Source: Ricordea florida (taxonomy: Eukaryota > Cnidaria > Anthozoa > Corallimorpharia > Ricordeidae). From it: 64,000 nucleotides of DNA. Under the pieces are notes generated by a model that worked only from the letters and a program-made list of their open reading frames with translations, had not been told where the DNA came from and ran no database searches. The stretch is taken from assembly GCA_949710005.1 (NCBI GenBank), contig OX453283.1:26382052-26446051 (forward strand), read 5' to 3'. Each line of letters starts with the position of its first letter. Position 1 is the stretch's first letter. Positions 30,508 through 40,451 of the stretch are shown here, piece by piece. Made by a program: the position numbers and the translations under genes.

Positions 30508-33500
30508 AGTGGTGGTGGTGGTGGAAACGAGTTACTAATAGAGGGGCTTCCAATGCCTGAGGTACCTAGTGGTAGTAGGAGAACATCGGATGTTCTAGGT
30601 GAGCCTGTCCCAGAAATAAGTGTACCTATTCTTAGGCCTACAAAATACGTACCTCCTAGTCGGTATAGAACACTTCTTTCGGAATATAACAGAGGAGTAC
30701 AAAAGAAAATAAATAAGTTTGCGAATTGGATTTTGAATTATGTACCAAAGAGAATCAAAAAGCCTGTGAAAGAAAGAATCAGGAAGTTGAAGGAGGAAAT
30801 AAGGAGCATTTGGGCTGTACAGGAGCCGTTCAGTGTAAAAGAAAAGGAAAGTGCACTGAAAGGGTTCTTCAAGACCTATCGGATCGATGGTAAGAGGGGG
30901 TACGGTCCTAGAGAGTTCATCAAGAAAATAAAACCAAAGGTTTTGGAGTTACTTTATAGTAGAAGAAAACCCATCAAGGTGAAGTTTGTACTAACTTGTA
31001 CATTCGTAAAAGACGATCTTGTTACGGGTAATGTTGAATACACTGAGGGGTACTTTCATACTAAACTTGAGATAGTAACGGACTCAACTGACACATATAA
31101 GTTATTCGATGCAATGACGGGATTACAACTTGAAAATGTCGCGAAGTTTGAAGGTGAACAGTCTGGGTGGCAATTTGATCGAGTTGAGTACTTTGATATA
31201 CACATTAACCCATATGAGCCTGTGTCTGGGACTTCTTACATACCTCTACCAAAGGTTCTGGCTGATAAGAAGGCTATAATCAATGTCAAGAATGAGAATG
31301 ACCATGAGTGTTTCAAGTGGGCGGTGACATCTGCTGTATTTCCCAAAGAGAATCACGGTGAAAGACTGAATGCTGAGATGAGAAAGAACTCTGAGAGGTT
31401 TGACTGGACGGGGATGGAGTTCCCTGTTACACTAAGGGACATTACCAAGTTTGAAAAGCAAAATCCTTACGCCATTAACGTATATGGATACGAGTCTGGG
31501 GTAAACGTTTTGAGAATCAGTAAACGGCGAGAGGTGAGAGTGATAAACTTACTTTTGTTACACAAAGATGAAACGAATCACTACTGTTGGATTAAGGGCT
31601 TGAGTAGGCTTTTGTCATCACAAGTTGATAAACACGATGGTAGAAAATACTTTTGCCACAGATGTCTTAACCCATTCAATAAACAATCCTCACTAGACAA
31701 GCATCTAGAGTTTTGCAGCAATCATCAAGCAGTCAAGACGACAGTCCCCATGAACAAAGATGGGAGCCCGCAGTTCTTCCGTTTCAAGAATCACAACAGG
31801 AAGATGGAGGTACCGTTTGTTGTGTATGCAGATTTTGAGTGCTACACTGAAAAGATGTATACTTGTTACCAAGATGAGGGTAGGAGCTTTACCAATAGAT
31901 ATCAAAAGCATAAACCATCAGGTTTCTGTTACATGATCAAGTGCTTTGATAACGCTATATTCGAACCCAAACTTGTAAGGCACACAGCTGAATCACCAGA
32001 CGAAGATGTACCCAAGATGTTTATGGAGAGCTTGGAGTCGGATATCAAACAAGTCTATGATAGGTTCAAGCTACCCAAAAATTCTCGTGTCAGTCAGGAT
32101 GAGAGAATAGCCTATGAAAATGCCACACATTGTCACATCTGCGGATCGATGCTTGGCCATGACAAGGTGTTGGACCATTGTCATCTTAGTGGAAAGTACA
32201 GTGCAACTGTACAGAAAGTGCAACTTGAATTACAAGGTGCCTAATTTCATACCAGTTATATTCCATAACCTATCCGGATACGATGGTCATTTATTTGTGA
32301 GGAACATAGGTGAATCGAAAGGTAAGCTGGATTGCATACCAATCAACGATGAAAAGTACATTTCGTTCACGAAAGAGATTGTTGTCGAATCTTACAAGAA
32401 CAAGAAAGGGAAAATGGTTGACATTAAACGGGGAATCAGGTTCATTGATAGCTTTCGGTTTATGGCGGCGGGCCTCAGAAGGTTGGCTGACAACCTACCA
32501 CAATCTTCTCTTGTGAATGTAAAGAGTTGGTTTGAAAGGGTGATGGAAGATGGCACAGACTTGCAGTTACTCACTAGGAAGGGGGTATTTCCGTACGATT
32601 GGTTTGATGGGTTTGATAAGCTCAGTGAAACTCATCTCCCACCAAAGGATGAGTTCTACTCGAAGCTCTACAATGCTGAAATATCGGATGAGGATTACCA
32701 GCATGCTCAGAACGTGTGGAAAGCCTTTGGGATTGAGAGCTTCAGGGAATACCACGATCTTTACCTTGAACTGGATGTTTTATTGTTGGCTGATGTCTTC
32801 GAGAACTTCAGAGATGTTTGTAGGAAGAACTACGACTTGGATCCAGCTTGGTACTACACTGCACCTGGATTGGCATGGGACGCGGCCCTGAAAATGACCA
32901 ATGTGAGATTGGAACTTTTGAATGACCCTGACATGCTTCTCATGGTTGAGGAGGGCATCCGAGGGGGTATCTCCATGATCTCAACTAGATATGGTAAAGC
33001 CAACAACCCATACATGAAAGATTATGACCCATCATTACCAACAAAGTACATCACATACATGGATGCAAACGGTTTGTACGGATGTGCAATGAGTAAACCT
33101 TTACCAACACATGACTTTCGATGGTTGACTGAAGAAGAGCTTGTATTGAAGTGGAAAGATCTACCATGCATACTAGAGGTTAATCTAATGTACCCAAAGC
33201 ACCTTCACAAACTGCATAATGACTATCCATTAGCACCAGAGAGAGTTACGGTAAATGGTGTGGATAAGCTAATTCCAAACCTAAGGGACAAACGAAAATA
33301 CATCATTCACCACGAGACGCTGAAACAGTATTTGAGTCTCGGGTTGAGAGTCTACAAGATATACAGGGGCATCACATTCAAAGAGTCCGCGTGGCTGAAG
33401 CCCTATATCGACCTGAATACCGAACTAAGGACCAAAGCAACAAACGACTTCGAGAAGGACTTTTTCAAGTTGATGAACAACTCAGTCTTTGGGAAAACGA

Positions 33501-34264
33501 TGGAGAACGTGAGGAACAGGGTGGACGTTCGTTTGGTCACTGAAGAGTCAAAAGCCAAGAAGTTGGTATCGAAGCCGAATTACCACCACAGCACGATCTT
33601 TTGCGAAAATCTGGTTGCAGTACAAATGAAAAAGACAAGGTTGGTGTTGGACAAACCCATTTACCTAGGCTTTTCAGTCCTGGAAATAAGCAGGACGATA
33701 ATGTACGACTTTCACTACAATTACATAAAGCCCAAGTATGGTAGCAAGGCCAAGTTGTTATTTACAGACACTGACTCACTGGCATACGAGGTGGAGACGG
33801 ATGACTTCTACAAAGACATCAGCCCAGATGTGAAAGACAGGTTCGACACCAGCAACTACCCCGAAGATCATCCATCCGGCATTGAGGTGGGCGTGAACAA
33901 GAAAGTCGGGGGCATGTTCAAGGATGAAGCGGGTGGCCAACAGATCATAGAATTCGTGGGTCTCAGGTCCAAACTATATTCATACATGATGGATGAGGGA
34001 AAGGAGGAAAAGAAGTGTAAGGGTGTGAAGAAGGCTGTCGTCAGAAAGAGCATAAGCTTCAAAGATTACAAGGATTGCCTCTTCAATCAAAAATCACAGA
34101 GGAGGACTATGAATATCATCAGGAGTCACCTACACGACGTGTACACAGAGACTGTGAACAAGGTGGCACTATCATGCGAAGACGACAAAAGGGTGGTAAG
34201 GGAGGATGGGATACACACATATGCATATGGTCACTTTAGGACTCTGATTTCGGTAAAAACTTAA
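30376..34264 (+). pseudogene. polB: Family-B DNA polymerase with N-terminal SAP-like domain, element 2, frameshifted
   Basis: The ATG at 30376 (MPNQRQTVKELRAIAKDRK) is preferred over 30328 because CTTAAAGGG lies 33 nt before it. A SAP-like domain (about 1-38) is encoded by the terminal repeat, followed by a Gly/Ser/Pro linker. The polymerase then parallels element 1: C2HC finger, VVYADFEC exonuclease I motif, CHICGSML..DHCHLSGKY zinc motif, GYDGHLF, DANGLYGCAMS, KLMNNSVFGK and DTDS. The frame is lost at about 32195-32235, within the DHCH zinc motif, and reopens in another frame to 34264. The break fits a small deletion. Everything else looks intact, so the damage may be recent. Confidence 0.92.
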
Positions 34265-34303
34265 TGATTTAATTATACATATATACAACTAGACAAAGTC
34301 GGT

Positions 34304-35140
34304 ATGGATTACGATTCAGAGGAAAATTATCACAGCCTTGTCGATCATTTTCAGTCTATGTTCAAGAAAGCTGATGAAGAGGACGAACAGGTTTGTAAGC
34401 ATGAAAGTGTGTATAGGGATAAGACAGGGATTGTTGTTTGTAGCCTCTGTAAGACTGAACTAGAACGGATGGACTACTCTAAACGAGAATGGACGATGTA
34501 CAACTTATCAGCCAATAGGTGTGATCTTCGTAGATCAAAACCAAAGGGAGTTCGTAATGTATTTGAGAGACATGACTTGAATGTGTCTTCTATGATGATC
34601 GATATCATAGAAGCCAAGTATCAAGAGATTCTAAAGTTTAAGTGTAAAAGTCGCGGTCAGATTCGTACGTCTTTGGTGGCTTCATGCTTGTTTTATACAT
34701 ACCAAGAATTTGGTGAGTATCGTACGTTAGATTACATTAGGAATTTGTTTGGAATCAAGAAGAGAGCCATGACACGTGGTTTACAAATGTACTTGGAAGC
34801 ATTCCCAGAGGTGAGAACCAACTACATTACACCAGAGAAACTTATTCCCTGGATAATGAGAGTTACTGGGATTGATGAATCTCATCAAAGACGTATTTTG
34901 TCAATTGCCAAGTACTTTGGAGCAACATCACAGATTCTTGAGCGCGGTACTAGCGGTGTAGTTGCAGCGGGTATTGTCTTCTTTTACTTATGTATGAACC
35001 AGGAATATAAAAATCAAATAGGTATGACAAAGAAGATCTTTGCAGACAAAGTTAAAATTTCGGACATTTCATTGATGAAGACAGTTCGCGAGATGGCTGA
35101 CATCTCAACAATGTCACTTAAGTACTCTAGAGGGTGGTAA
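34304..35140 (+). CDS. TFIIB-like transcription initiation factor (278 aa)
   Basis: The zinc ribbon has C31-x-H33 and C46-x2-C49 (VCKHESVYRDKTGIVVCSLC). Two cyclin-like repeats follow: about 80-165 (GQIRTSLVASCLFYTYQEFG) and about 170-260 (GATSQILERGTSGVVAAGIV). The layout is that of TFIIB and its viral homologues, which recruit RNA polymerase to promoters. It lies between the polymerase and integrase, overlaps the integrase gene end by 27 bp tail to tail, and is absent from element 1. I know of no standard Polinton gene set with it. The frame is intact and the start is a single ATG; an AT-rich gatttaattatacat precedes it by about 35-40 nt. Confidence 0.82.
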   Translation: MDYDSEENYHSLVDHFQSMFKKADEEDEQVCKHESVYRDKTGIVVCSLCKTELERMDYSKREWTMYNLSANRCDLRRSKPKGVRNVFERHDLNVSSMMIDIIEAKYQEILKFKCKSRGQIRTSLVASCLFYTYQEFGEYRTLDYIRNLFGIKKRAMTRGLQMYLEAFPEVRTNYITPEKLIPWIMRVTGIDESHQRRILSIAKYFGATSQILERGTSGVVAAGIVFFYLCMNQEYKNQIGMTKKIFADKVKISDISLMKTVREMADISTMSLKYSRGW

Positions 35141-36103
35141 TTCAGTATCATCGGGAACAACTTGGAGTTCCTCGCGCACAAATCCTCGCTTCGATACTCC
35201 ATCTAAATAATACACCACTGGTTGATCTGGTGAAATTACCGTTCTCGCTATGTCATAAACCTCAAGGCTCCATACGGGATCAGTGGCTCTTCGTTTGTCA
35301 CCACCTTCATCTTCACCGGGCGAATACAAATACCTAACCTCAACTCCCGGGGGCAACCTCTTCTCATTCAAACCCACAGCTCTCTTGTATTCCATAGGCT
35401 TAACATCAATCTCTTTCAATTCCAAAGCTTCATCAGGCTCTTTACCTGTGATGCGTGTTGGTTCAGAATTCAAAGTCTTCATAATGGCGGGCAGCCTCTT
35501 CACCCAAACCCTAGACCTAACATCACTCACCATCTCCTGTGCATATTGATGGCTAAATAATTTCTCACCAAGCGTTCTGTTAGCCCTCTCTACAAAAGCC
35601 TGCGCTCGATGATTACCAGCTTTACTTCGCTGTACGTCTACTTGATGCTTATTCATCAAGTGAGTGACACTACCCATGAATTCTCTACCGGGGTCCACCA
35701 TTAATGTCTTTGGCCACTTTAGCCTCCGAGCATAAATCCTCTCAAACGCCTTGGCCACTTCACCACTATCTTTCGAGGACAACGCCTCAGCATCCTTGTA
35801 CCTAGACGCGATATCAACCACAACCAGCGCATAGCGGTATGTTTTTCTTCTCACTGTATCGTGAGGAAGAAACAGCAAGTCCGCTTGATGGATTTGATTT
35901 GGTTTGCCAACGACCCAATGTGGTCTGGGTATGTACCTTGGTGGAGGAACATATATCTGCCACAATGCTTGCTTCTCCAACCAATCTCTGGCAACACTTT
36001 CGGTCACTCTGGCCGCACTCGCCAACTTTGCTATGGCCGAGTATCCTTTCCAGTATCCATCTGTAGAGTAGTATAATCGACTTAAAATATTGTCACTAGA
36101 CAT
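35114..36103 (-). CDS. int: Polinton rve-family integrase, element 2
   Basis: 329 aa, intact. It has the same catalytic D-D-E pattern as element 1: IHQADLLFLP, MVDPGREF and FVERANRTL, plus VVVDIASRYKDAE. The N-terminal helical region (YWKGYSAIAKLASAARV) and basic C-terminal domain are conserved. It is divergent from the capsid gene across a 25-bp gap. Since this element has clean 6-bp duplications, an integrase of this type presumably inserted it. The codon choice differs widely from element 1 while the protein stays conserved, consistent with selection on the protein. Confidence 0.93.
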   Translation of the reverse strand: MSSDNILSRLYYSTDGYWKGYSAIAKLASAARVTESVARDWLEKQALWQIYVPPPRYIPRPHWVVGKPNQIHQADLLFLPHDTVRRKTYRYALVVVDIASRYKDAEALSSKDSGEVAKAFERIYARRLKWPKTLMVDPGREFMGSVTHLMNKHQVDVQRSKAGNHRAQAFVERANRTLGEKLFSHQYAQEMVSDVRSRVWVKRLPAIMKTLNSEPTRITGKEPDEALELKEIDVKPMEYKRAVGLNEKRLPPGVEVRYLYSPGEDEGGDKRRATDPVWSLEVYDIARTVISPDQPVVYYLDGVSKRGFVREELQVVPDDTELPPSRVLK

Positions 36104-36128
36104 TTACAACAAGATTCAGTGCATTTAA

Positions 36129-37364
36129 ATGGCTGGAATATCATACATTCTTGATACTGATCGTGTTCCCAGGATGCGTAAAGGTTTGAGGGCCGAGGCC
36201 TCATTAAATCGGATCACGCTAAACCCCTCATCAGCCAATCCTGGCGAGACATTATACATTGAAATACCAAAACTGCCGGACAATCTGGTGATTGTGCCTG
36301 GCAGCGTGTACATCACCTTCGATATGAGTGTGACAGGTCACAAGAACAACACACTTGTCAACAACTTGGGAAGGAACCTCGTTTCACGATACCGGATTCT
36401 ATTCGGGGGTGAAATCATAGAGGACATTGATAGGTTTGATTTGTTCAAGACTTATCACGATTTGTTTTTGTCAGAGACTGATCGTAACAACAGATTGAGA
36501 CAGGGCATATCATCCGAGAATGTGAGGAAAATCAGAACCAATGCCGGTGACAAAGTTACCTCAAATGCAGCAGAAAATACTCTACGTGCAGTCCATAACA
36601 CCAGGTACGAAATACCATTGGACCACACGATACTGAAAGATCATGGAATCTTTTATCCAAAAGCCTTACCACATCCACTCAAATTCGAAATAACTCTAGC
36701 TCCGGTCTCTGATGTCGTCATTTACTCAAACGCTGAAACACCACCTGATTACAAATTAACAAATATGGAGCTTGAGTATCAATGCATATCAAGTGACCGA
36801 TTAGCCAATCAAGCCATTGCATCGTACCAGAATGGAAGGGTTTTCACGTATGAGAAGATACTTCTTCACAAAACGTTCCCAATCTCTGAGAACACTGATG
36901 GTGTGATCAATGAGCATATTAACGTACCCAGGAAGTCCATGACTGGGATACTATGTATTTTCACAGCCCCATATGCAGCAGGTGCTAGGGACTCTGAGAG
37001 TTTTGTGAACTCAAAGATCACATCGGTCAAGATTGACAAAGATGGAGTACCAAACAAACTTTATTCGAAAGGTATGATACCAACTGATTTATGGCAGGCC
37101 ATAATTAAACGAGTTGGTATCGATGATTCCATCAAGGAGTCTGATTTCTATACGAACAAGTTTGCTTTGTGGATCGATCTGAGGAGTTACCCCGACAATG
37201 ATGTTCATGGAAACGGTTTGGAGCTAACTAGTACTCGGGATGGCATAAGACTCGAGATTAACAGGGAGAAGAGAGGAGGCAGGGTTCTTACCTGCTACAT
37301 GTTCGTGGTTGCTGACGCCGCTATGGAGATTATGAATTCAAATTTAAAAAGGATACTGTACTAG
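36129..37364 (+). CDS. Putative double-jelly-roll major capsid protein, element 2
   Basis: 411 aa, intact. It matches 4916-6154 over its whole length, with EASLNRITLNPSSANPGET near 25, VIVPGSVYITFDMSV near 55, LFGGEIIEDIDRFDLF near 92 and CYMFVVADAAMEIMNSNLK at the end. No membrane segment is seen. The conservation despite silent divergence supports a structural protein under selection. The fold assignment rests on position beside the packaging ATPase and remembered similarity to Polinton/adintovirus capsids. Confidence 0.75.
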   Translation: MAGISYILDTDRVPRMRKGLRAEASLNRITLNPSSANPGETLYIEIPKLPDNLVIVPGSVYITFDMSVTGHKNNTLVNNLGRNLVSRYRILFGGEIIEDIDRFDLFKTYHDLFLSETDRNNRLRQGISSENVRKIRTNAGDKVTSNAAENTLRAVHNTRYEIPLDHTILKDHGIFYPKALPHPLKFEITLAPVSDVVIYSNAETPPDYKLTNMELEYQCISSDRLANQAIASYQNGRVFTYEKILLHKTFPISENTDGVINEHINVPRKSMTGILCIFTAPYAAGARDSESFVNSKITSVKIDKDGVPNKLYSKGMIPTDLWQAIIKRVGIDDSIKESDFYTNKFALWIDLRSYPDNDVHGNGLELTSTRDGIRLEINREKRGGRVLTCYMFVVADAAMEIMNSNLKRILY

Positions 37365-37377
37365 ACATAATCGAAAG

Positions 37378-38016
37378 ATGAATGAGTTAGTGGATAAAAT
37401 TCCATTCAACTGTATCATTACGGGACCTACGAATTGTGGAAAGACTCAATACATAGTGGACCAGCTTCGAGGACACTTTAGGGGCGTGTTCGACTATATT
37501 GTCTTGATCTGCCCCACTTATATCCATAACAAGACTTACAGAGGCTTTGCAAAGGGGGACAAGAGATTTTGGGTACTCTCACCAGACTCTAGTAATGAGG
37601 ACGAGATTGACTATTTGCTAGCGCTTTGCTCAACGTTATTCTCGGGTGAGAACACACTCATAATACTGGACGATTGCGCTGTTTCGAAAGACTTGAAGAA
37701 CCGGACAAACAAATTCATCAATCTGGCCTTTTCCGGGAGGCACATTGGCATATCCGTGTGGGTTCTCACCCAACAGCTCACATCGATCTCGAAACCATTC
37801 CGAGAGAATGTCGCATGCGTGGTGTCGTTTTACAACCCGTCTGAAACCGCGATGAAAATGTTATTTGAGGAATATGGTGGTGCATTAGATGCTGAAAAAC
37901 GCAAGAGGTACAAGAAGCTACTCGAGACTGAAAAGTACGCCAGACTTTGCTTTTCACTGCGTCACCCGTTTGAAAAATACTTAGAGATACCCGCATCTGG
38001 GGCCAAACATGGCTAA
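37378..38016 (+). CDS. A32/FtsK-type genome-packaging ATPase, element 2
   Basis: 212 aa. Walker A is GPTNCGKT (16-23), Walker B is LIILDDC (about 94-100), with the WVLTQQLTS sensor and FRENVACVVSF conserved. The end overlaps the next gene by 8 bp, so the two are tightly linked. Role: genome packaging, as for element 1. Confidence 0.9.
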   Translation: MNELVDKIPFNCIITGPTNCGKTQYIVDQLRGHFRGVFDYIVLICPTYIHNKTYRGFAKGDKRFWVLSPDSSNEDEIDYLLALCSTLFSGENTLIILDDCAVSKDLKNRTNKFINLAFSGRHIGISVWVLTQQLTSISKPFRENVACVVSFYNPSETAMKMLFEEYGGALDAEKRKRYKKLLETEKYARLCFSLRHPFEKYLEIPASGAKHG

Positions 38017-38608
38017 CCCTGAAGAGATACTGAACGGTGAAGCATCAGTTGATACAACACCATCGCCAATCAATGATTTGGAGTCAAAGAGGGAATCTCT
38101 TTCAATCCTGGCTTGTCTGGGTTCGACGAAGGAGTACACGGGTGTGGTCATGGACCTCTCCGACATAACCAAACTATCGGACAAGGATGTGGAAAAGTAT
38201 TACAAAAGGTACCAAGTTGTGTCGGGCAAGAAGATTGCCGATGGCTTGGCGGACTCTTCTTTTCAATTGATGGCTAAGGCTGTGGATCATGGTTTGAGAA
38301 ATTACGGAAATATAGATGACAAAGACGCTCTTGTGAGAGATTGTAAGAAAGATGAATTGATAATGAAGGAGATCTCAAACATATCCGGGTCACTTGTACT
38401 CAAAGGTGGAAGATTCACGGCATTACTTTCGGCATTTATTCATTTTGCAAAGCACTTCGAGTTGAGAGAGGATGGATACCCAACACAACTTGAGCAAGAC
38501 CTAAGCACCAGTCCAACACAACTTGAGCAAGACCCAACACAACTTGAGCAAGACCTAAGCACCAATCCAACACAACTTGAGCAAGACCCAAAACAACTTG
38601 AGGACTAA
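38009..38608 (+). CDS. Conserved Polinton protein with repeated Gln-rich tail (199 aa)
   Basis: Homologue of 6820-7305: ESLSILACLGSTKEYTGV near 31, KDVEKYYKRYQVVSGKKIA near 60 and LVLKGGRFTALLSAF near 130. After residue 155 the tail repeats PTQLEQD and LST in alternation (bases 38478-38600), a polymorphic-looking minisatellite that is in frame. Function unknown. Confidence 0.75.
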   Translation: MANPEEILNGEASVDTTPSPINDLESKRESLSILACLGSTKEYTGVVMDLSDITKLSDKDVEKYYKRYQVVSGKKIADGLADSSFQLMAKAVDHGLRNYGNIDDKDALVRDCKKDELIMKEISNISGSLVLKGGRFTALLSAFIHFAKHFELREDGYPTQLEQDLSTSPTQLEQDPTQLEQDLSTNPTQLEQDPKQLED

Positions 38609-38671
38609 AGTGGATTCTAGGAAAAGTGTCTTCAAGACTGGTTGTACCATGGGCAAAAGCACAACAAAAAG

Positions 38672-39284
38672 ATGCAACAAAACGAACTTGAGTTTCACGT
38701 ATTTACCTTATATGGTACGAACGACTCTGACCTTGATAAGCTCTTCAAGAGAGTAAGGCCAGAGATTGTTAATGCCTTCGAGTTGGTCAACCCTACTTTC
38801 ACAAGAGTTGAAGTTAGTTTCGGTCTAGACAAGGATCAACAACCATATCGAGTCATAGTAGACCATTATGATGATCATGATGAGCCTGACTCTGCAGATA
38901 CGCTGATCGCGCGTACTGTGAGAGTTTTGAGAGCGACATTGAGATATCATTTGAGGGATAGACTTCAACCCTTGTTTGATTATATGCACAAGGACATCTA
39001 CGATAGACGGTTTGATGAATCTATTAACCCCGATGAGAGTTTCAGAGCAATGGACAATGGGGATTGGGATGGGGAAGAGGGTTTGGAAGAGACTGGTCTA
39101 TATGGCCTTATGGTCAAGGAGTTTGCAAAAGATAAGGAGTCTTGCACACAAGCACTACCACAAATCAAACTTCTACAAACGTCTGCGGGATGAACTAATG
39201 CCTATAGCGTGGCACCCCGATCGTGTGTGGGATTGGTGCTTCGATAACGAGCATAAGAGAGAAGCCGAGCAATTATGGGAGTAA
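38672..39284 (+). pseudogene. Accessory-cassette protein, frameshifted, with AWHPDRVWDWC tail
   Basis: The first ATG is at 38672 (MQQNELEFHVFTLYGTNDSD). The first frame runs to 39193, but the coding signal shifts to another frame at about 39115-39175 and ends at 39284 with RLRDELMPIAWHPDRVWDWC and a charged tail. I recall such AWHPxRxxDWC endings in proteins of large DNA viruses, unchecked. It is rich in acidic residues with no membrane segment. It is absent from element 1, and function is unknown. A sequencing error cannot be excluded. Confidence 0.5.
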
Positions 39285-39317
39285 TGACACAAGTCCCATA
39301 TGAAACACTATTGTAAA

Positions 39318-39344
39318 CCTCTTAGTAGACGACCTACTAAGAGG
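39318..39344. promoter_or_regulatory. Stem-loop 1 of the accessory cassette
   Basis: An 11-bp perfect stem (cctcttagtag / ctactaagagg) with 5-nt loop acgac, followed at once by CTTAAAGAT, the element's start motif, then the ATG at 39395. Confidence 0.75.
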
Positions 39345-39394
39345 CTTAAAGATAGGAATGTACTATGTCATAACCGAAAGGTAAAGTGTTGAAC

Positions 39395-40381
39395 ATGACT
39401 GAACCAATCTTCATTTCACTTGACTCTGATTTTGACTGGAACACCATCGTTGTTTCTGAACCCAAGAGTAAATCCTTCAACAAAGGCAGAAGTAATGTAC
39501 AAAACCAATGGGTTACTTCAGATGTTTACGTACAAGGTCCCAACGGTGTGAAGCGACCGATTTTCATTGAATTATCCAAGCAATTCTTTTCGGGTATATC
39601 GGGGGTGTGGCCATTTGGAACCGACAAAGACAGTCGCAGACTTGAGACGTTGGAGGGGTTCCAAATTTCATACCCAATGACATCGATTCATACCATGGAT
39701 TGCCCAACAACCGAAGAGATCAAGACTCGAAAAGCACTTGATAATGTAATGAAGATCACATTGAACTCACTCAAAAAGCTTTGCAACAAACCAAAATCAG
39801 AGAGGTCAGTTCCACCCGCAACTTTCAATGCATACACGACTGCCAAGAGTGAAAATGATTGGTCTTTTGCTGTGAAACCGATATACGATTACACAAACAT
39901 CACAGACCAACAAACGGGTGAGAAGACAAAGGACAAAAGCAGCCCACAGCGTGCCTACCTCAAATTCATAACCTGGGGTAAGGGTTGTAACATCCTATCC
40001 AGAACTTGTGTATACGGTCCAGATGATGAAATGGTTAACCCACTTGAATACATGTGGCAACCCGACAAGTATGTAAGCGGTTTTGGTCATCCTGTTATCC
40101 ATTGGGATGGCATATTCTGGGGATCCCACGGGCAGACTGGTTACGGTGCCTCAGCCCGCCTTCGTGTTTCTGAGATGAATTTCACTCCAAGTGATTACAA
40201 CAGCATGACTTGCTTTCGGATGCTACCTTCCAATAATGCTACAACACAAGAACCAGAATCTAGCTTGTTACCTTCCAATAATGCCACACCGCAAGAATCG
40301 GAATCTCGTATGTTAGCCCCCAATGATGCCAGTCAACAGGAATCAGAAGATGAAAATGAGTATGTGATAGAACATAATTAA
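39395..40381 (+). CDS. DUF2738-like viral protein (328 aa)
   Basis: ATG at 39395 (MTEPIFISLDSDFDWNTIVV). Blocks such as KSFNKGRSNVQNQWVTSDVY (near 29), GFQISYPMTS (near 89), FNAYTTAKSENDWSFAVKP (near 150), YLKFITWGKGCN (near 190) and GHPVIHWDGIFWGSHGQTGY (near 232) resemble the DUF2738 family of large DNA viruses as I remember it. In those viruses it is an uncharacterised protein, possibly tied to DNA metabolism. The tail carries three imperfect copies of an LPSNNATxQExES unit. It is in the accessory cassette between stem-loops 1 and 2 and absent from element 1. No break is seen. Confidence 0.6.
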   Translation: MTEPIFISLDSDFDWNTIVVSEPKSKSFNKGRSNVQNQWVTSDVYVQGPNGVKRPIFIELSKQFFSGISGVWPFGTDKDSRRLETLEGFQISYPMTSIHTMDCPTTEEIKTRKALDNVMKITLNSLKKLCNKPKSERSVPPATFNAYTTAKSENDWSFAVKPIYDYTNITDQQTGEKTKDKSSPQRAYLKFITWGKGCNILSRTCVYGPDDEMVNPLEYMWQPDKYVSGFGHPVIHWDGIFWGSHGQTGYGASARLRVSEMNFTPSDYNSMTCFRMLPSNNATTQEPESSLLPSNNATPQESESRMLAPNDASQQESEDENEYVIEHN

Positions 40382-40393
40382 TTAAGACTTACT

Positions 40394-40420
40394 TCTCCTA
40401 ATAGACAACCTATTAGGAGA
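40394..40420. promoter_or_regulatory. Stem-loop 2 of the accessory cassette
   Basis: An 11-bp perfect stem (tctcctaatag / ctattaggaga) with 5-nt loop acaac, followed by GTTAAAGCTAAGTGATAA. The next ATG (40452) is 30 nt after TTAAAG. Confidence 0.8.
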
Positions 40421-40451
40421 GTTAAAGCTAAGTGATAATGAAGATACAAAC

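Noticed and set aside
34304-35140. Host TFIIB or BRF gene exon
   Set aside because: The gene is intronless, lies inside the bounded element and overlaps the integrase gene end, so it belongs to the element.
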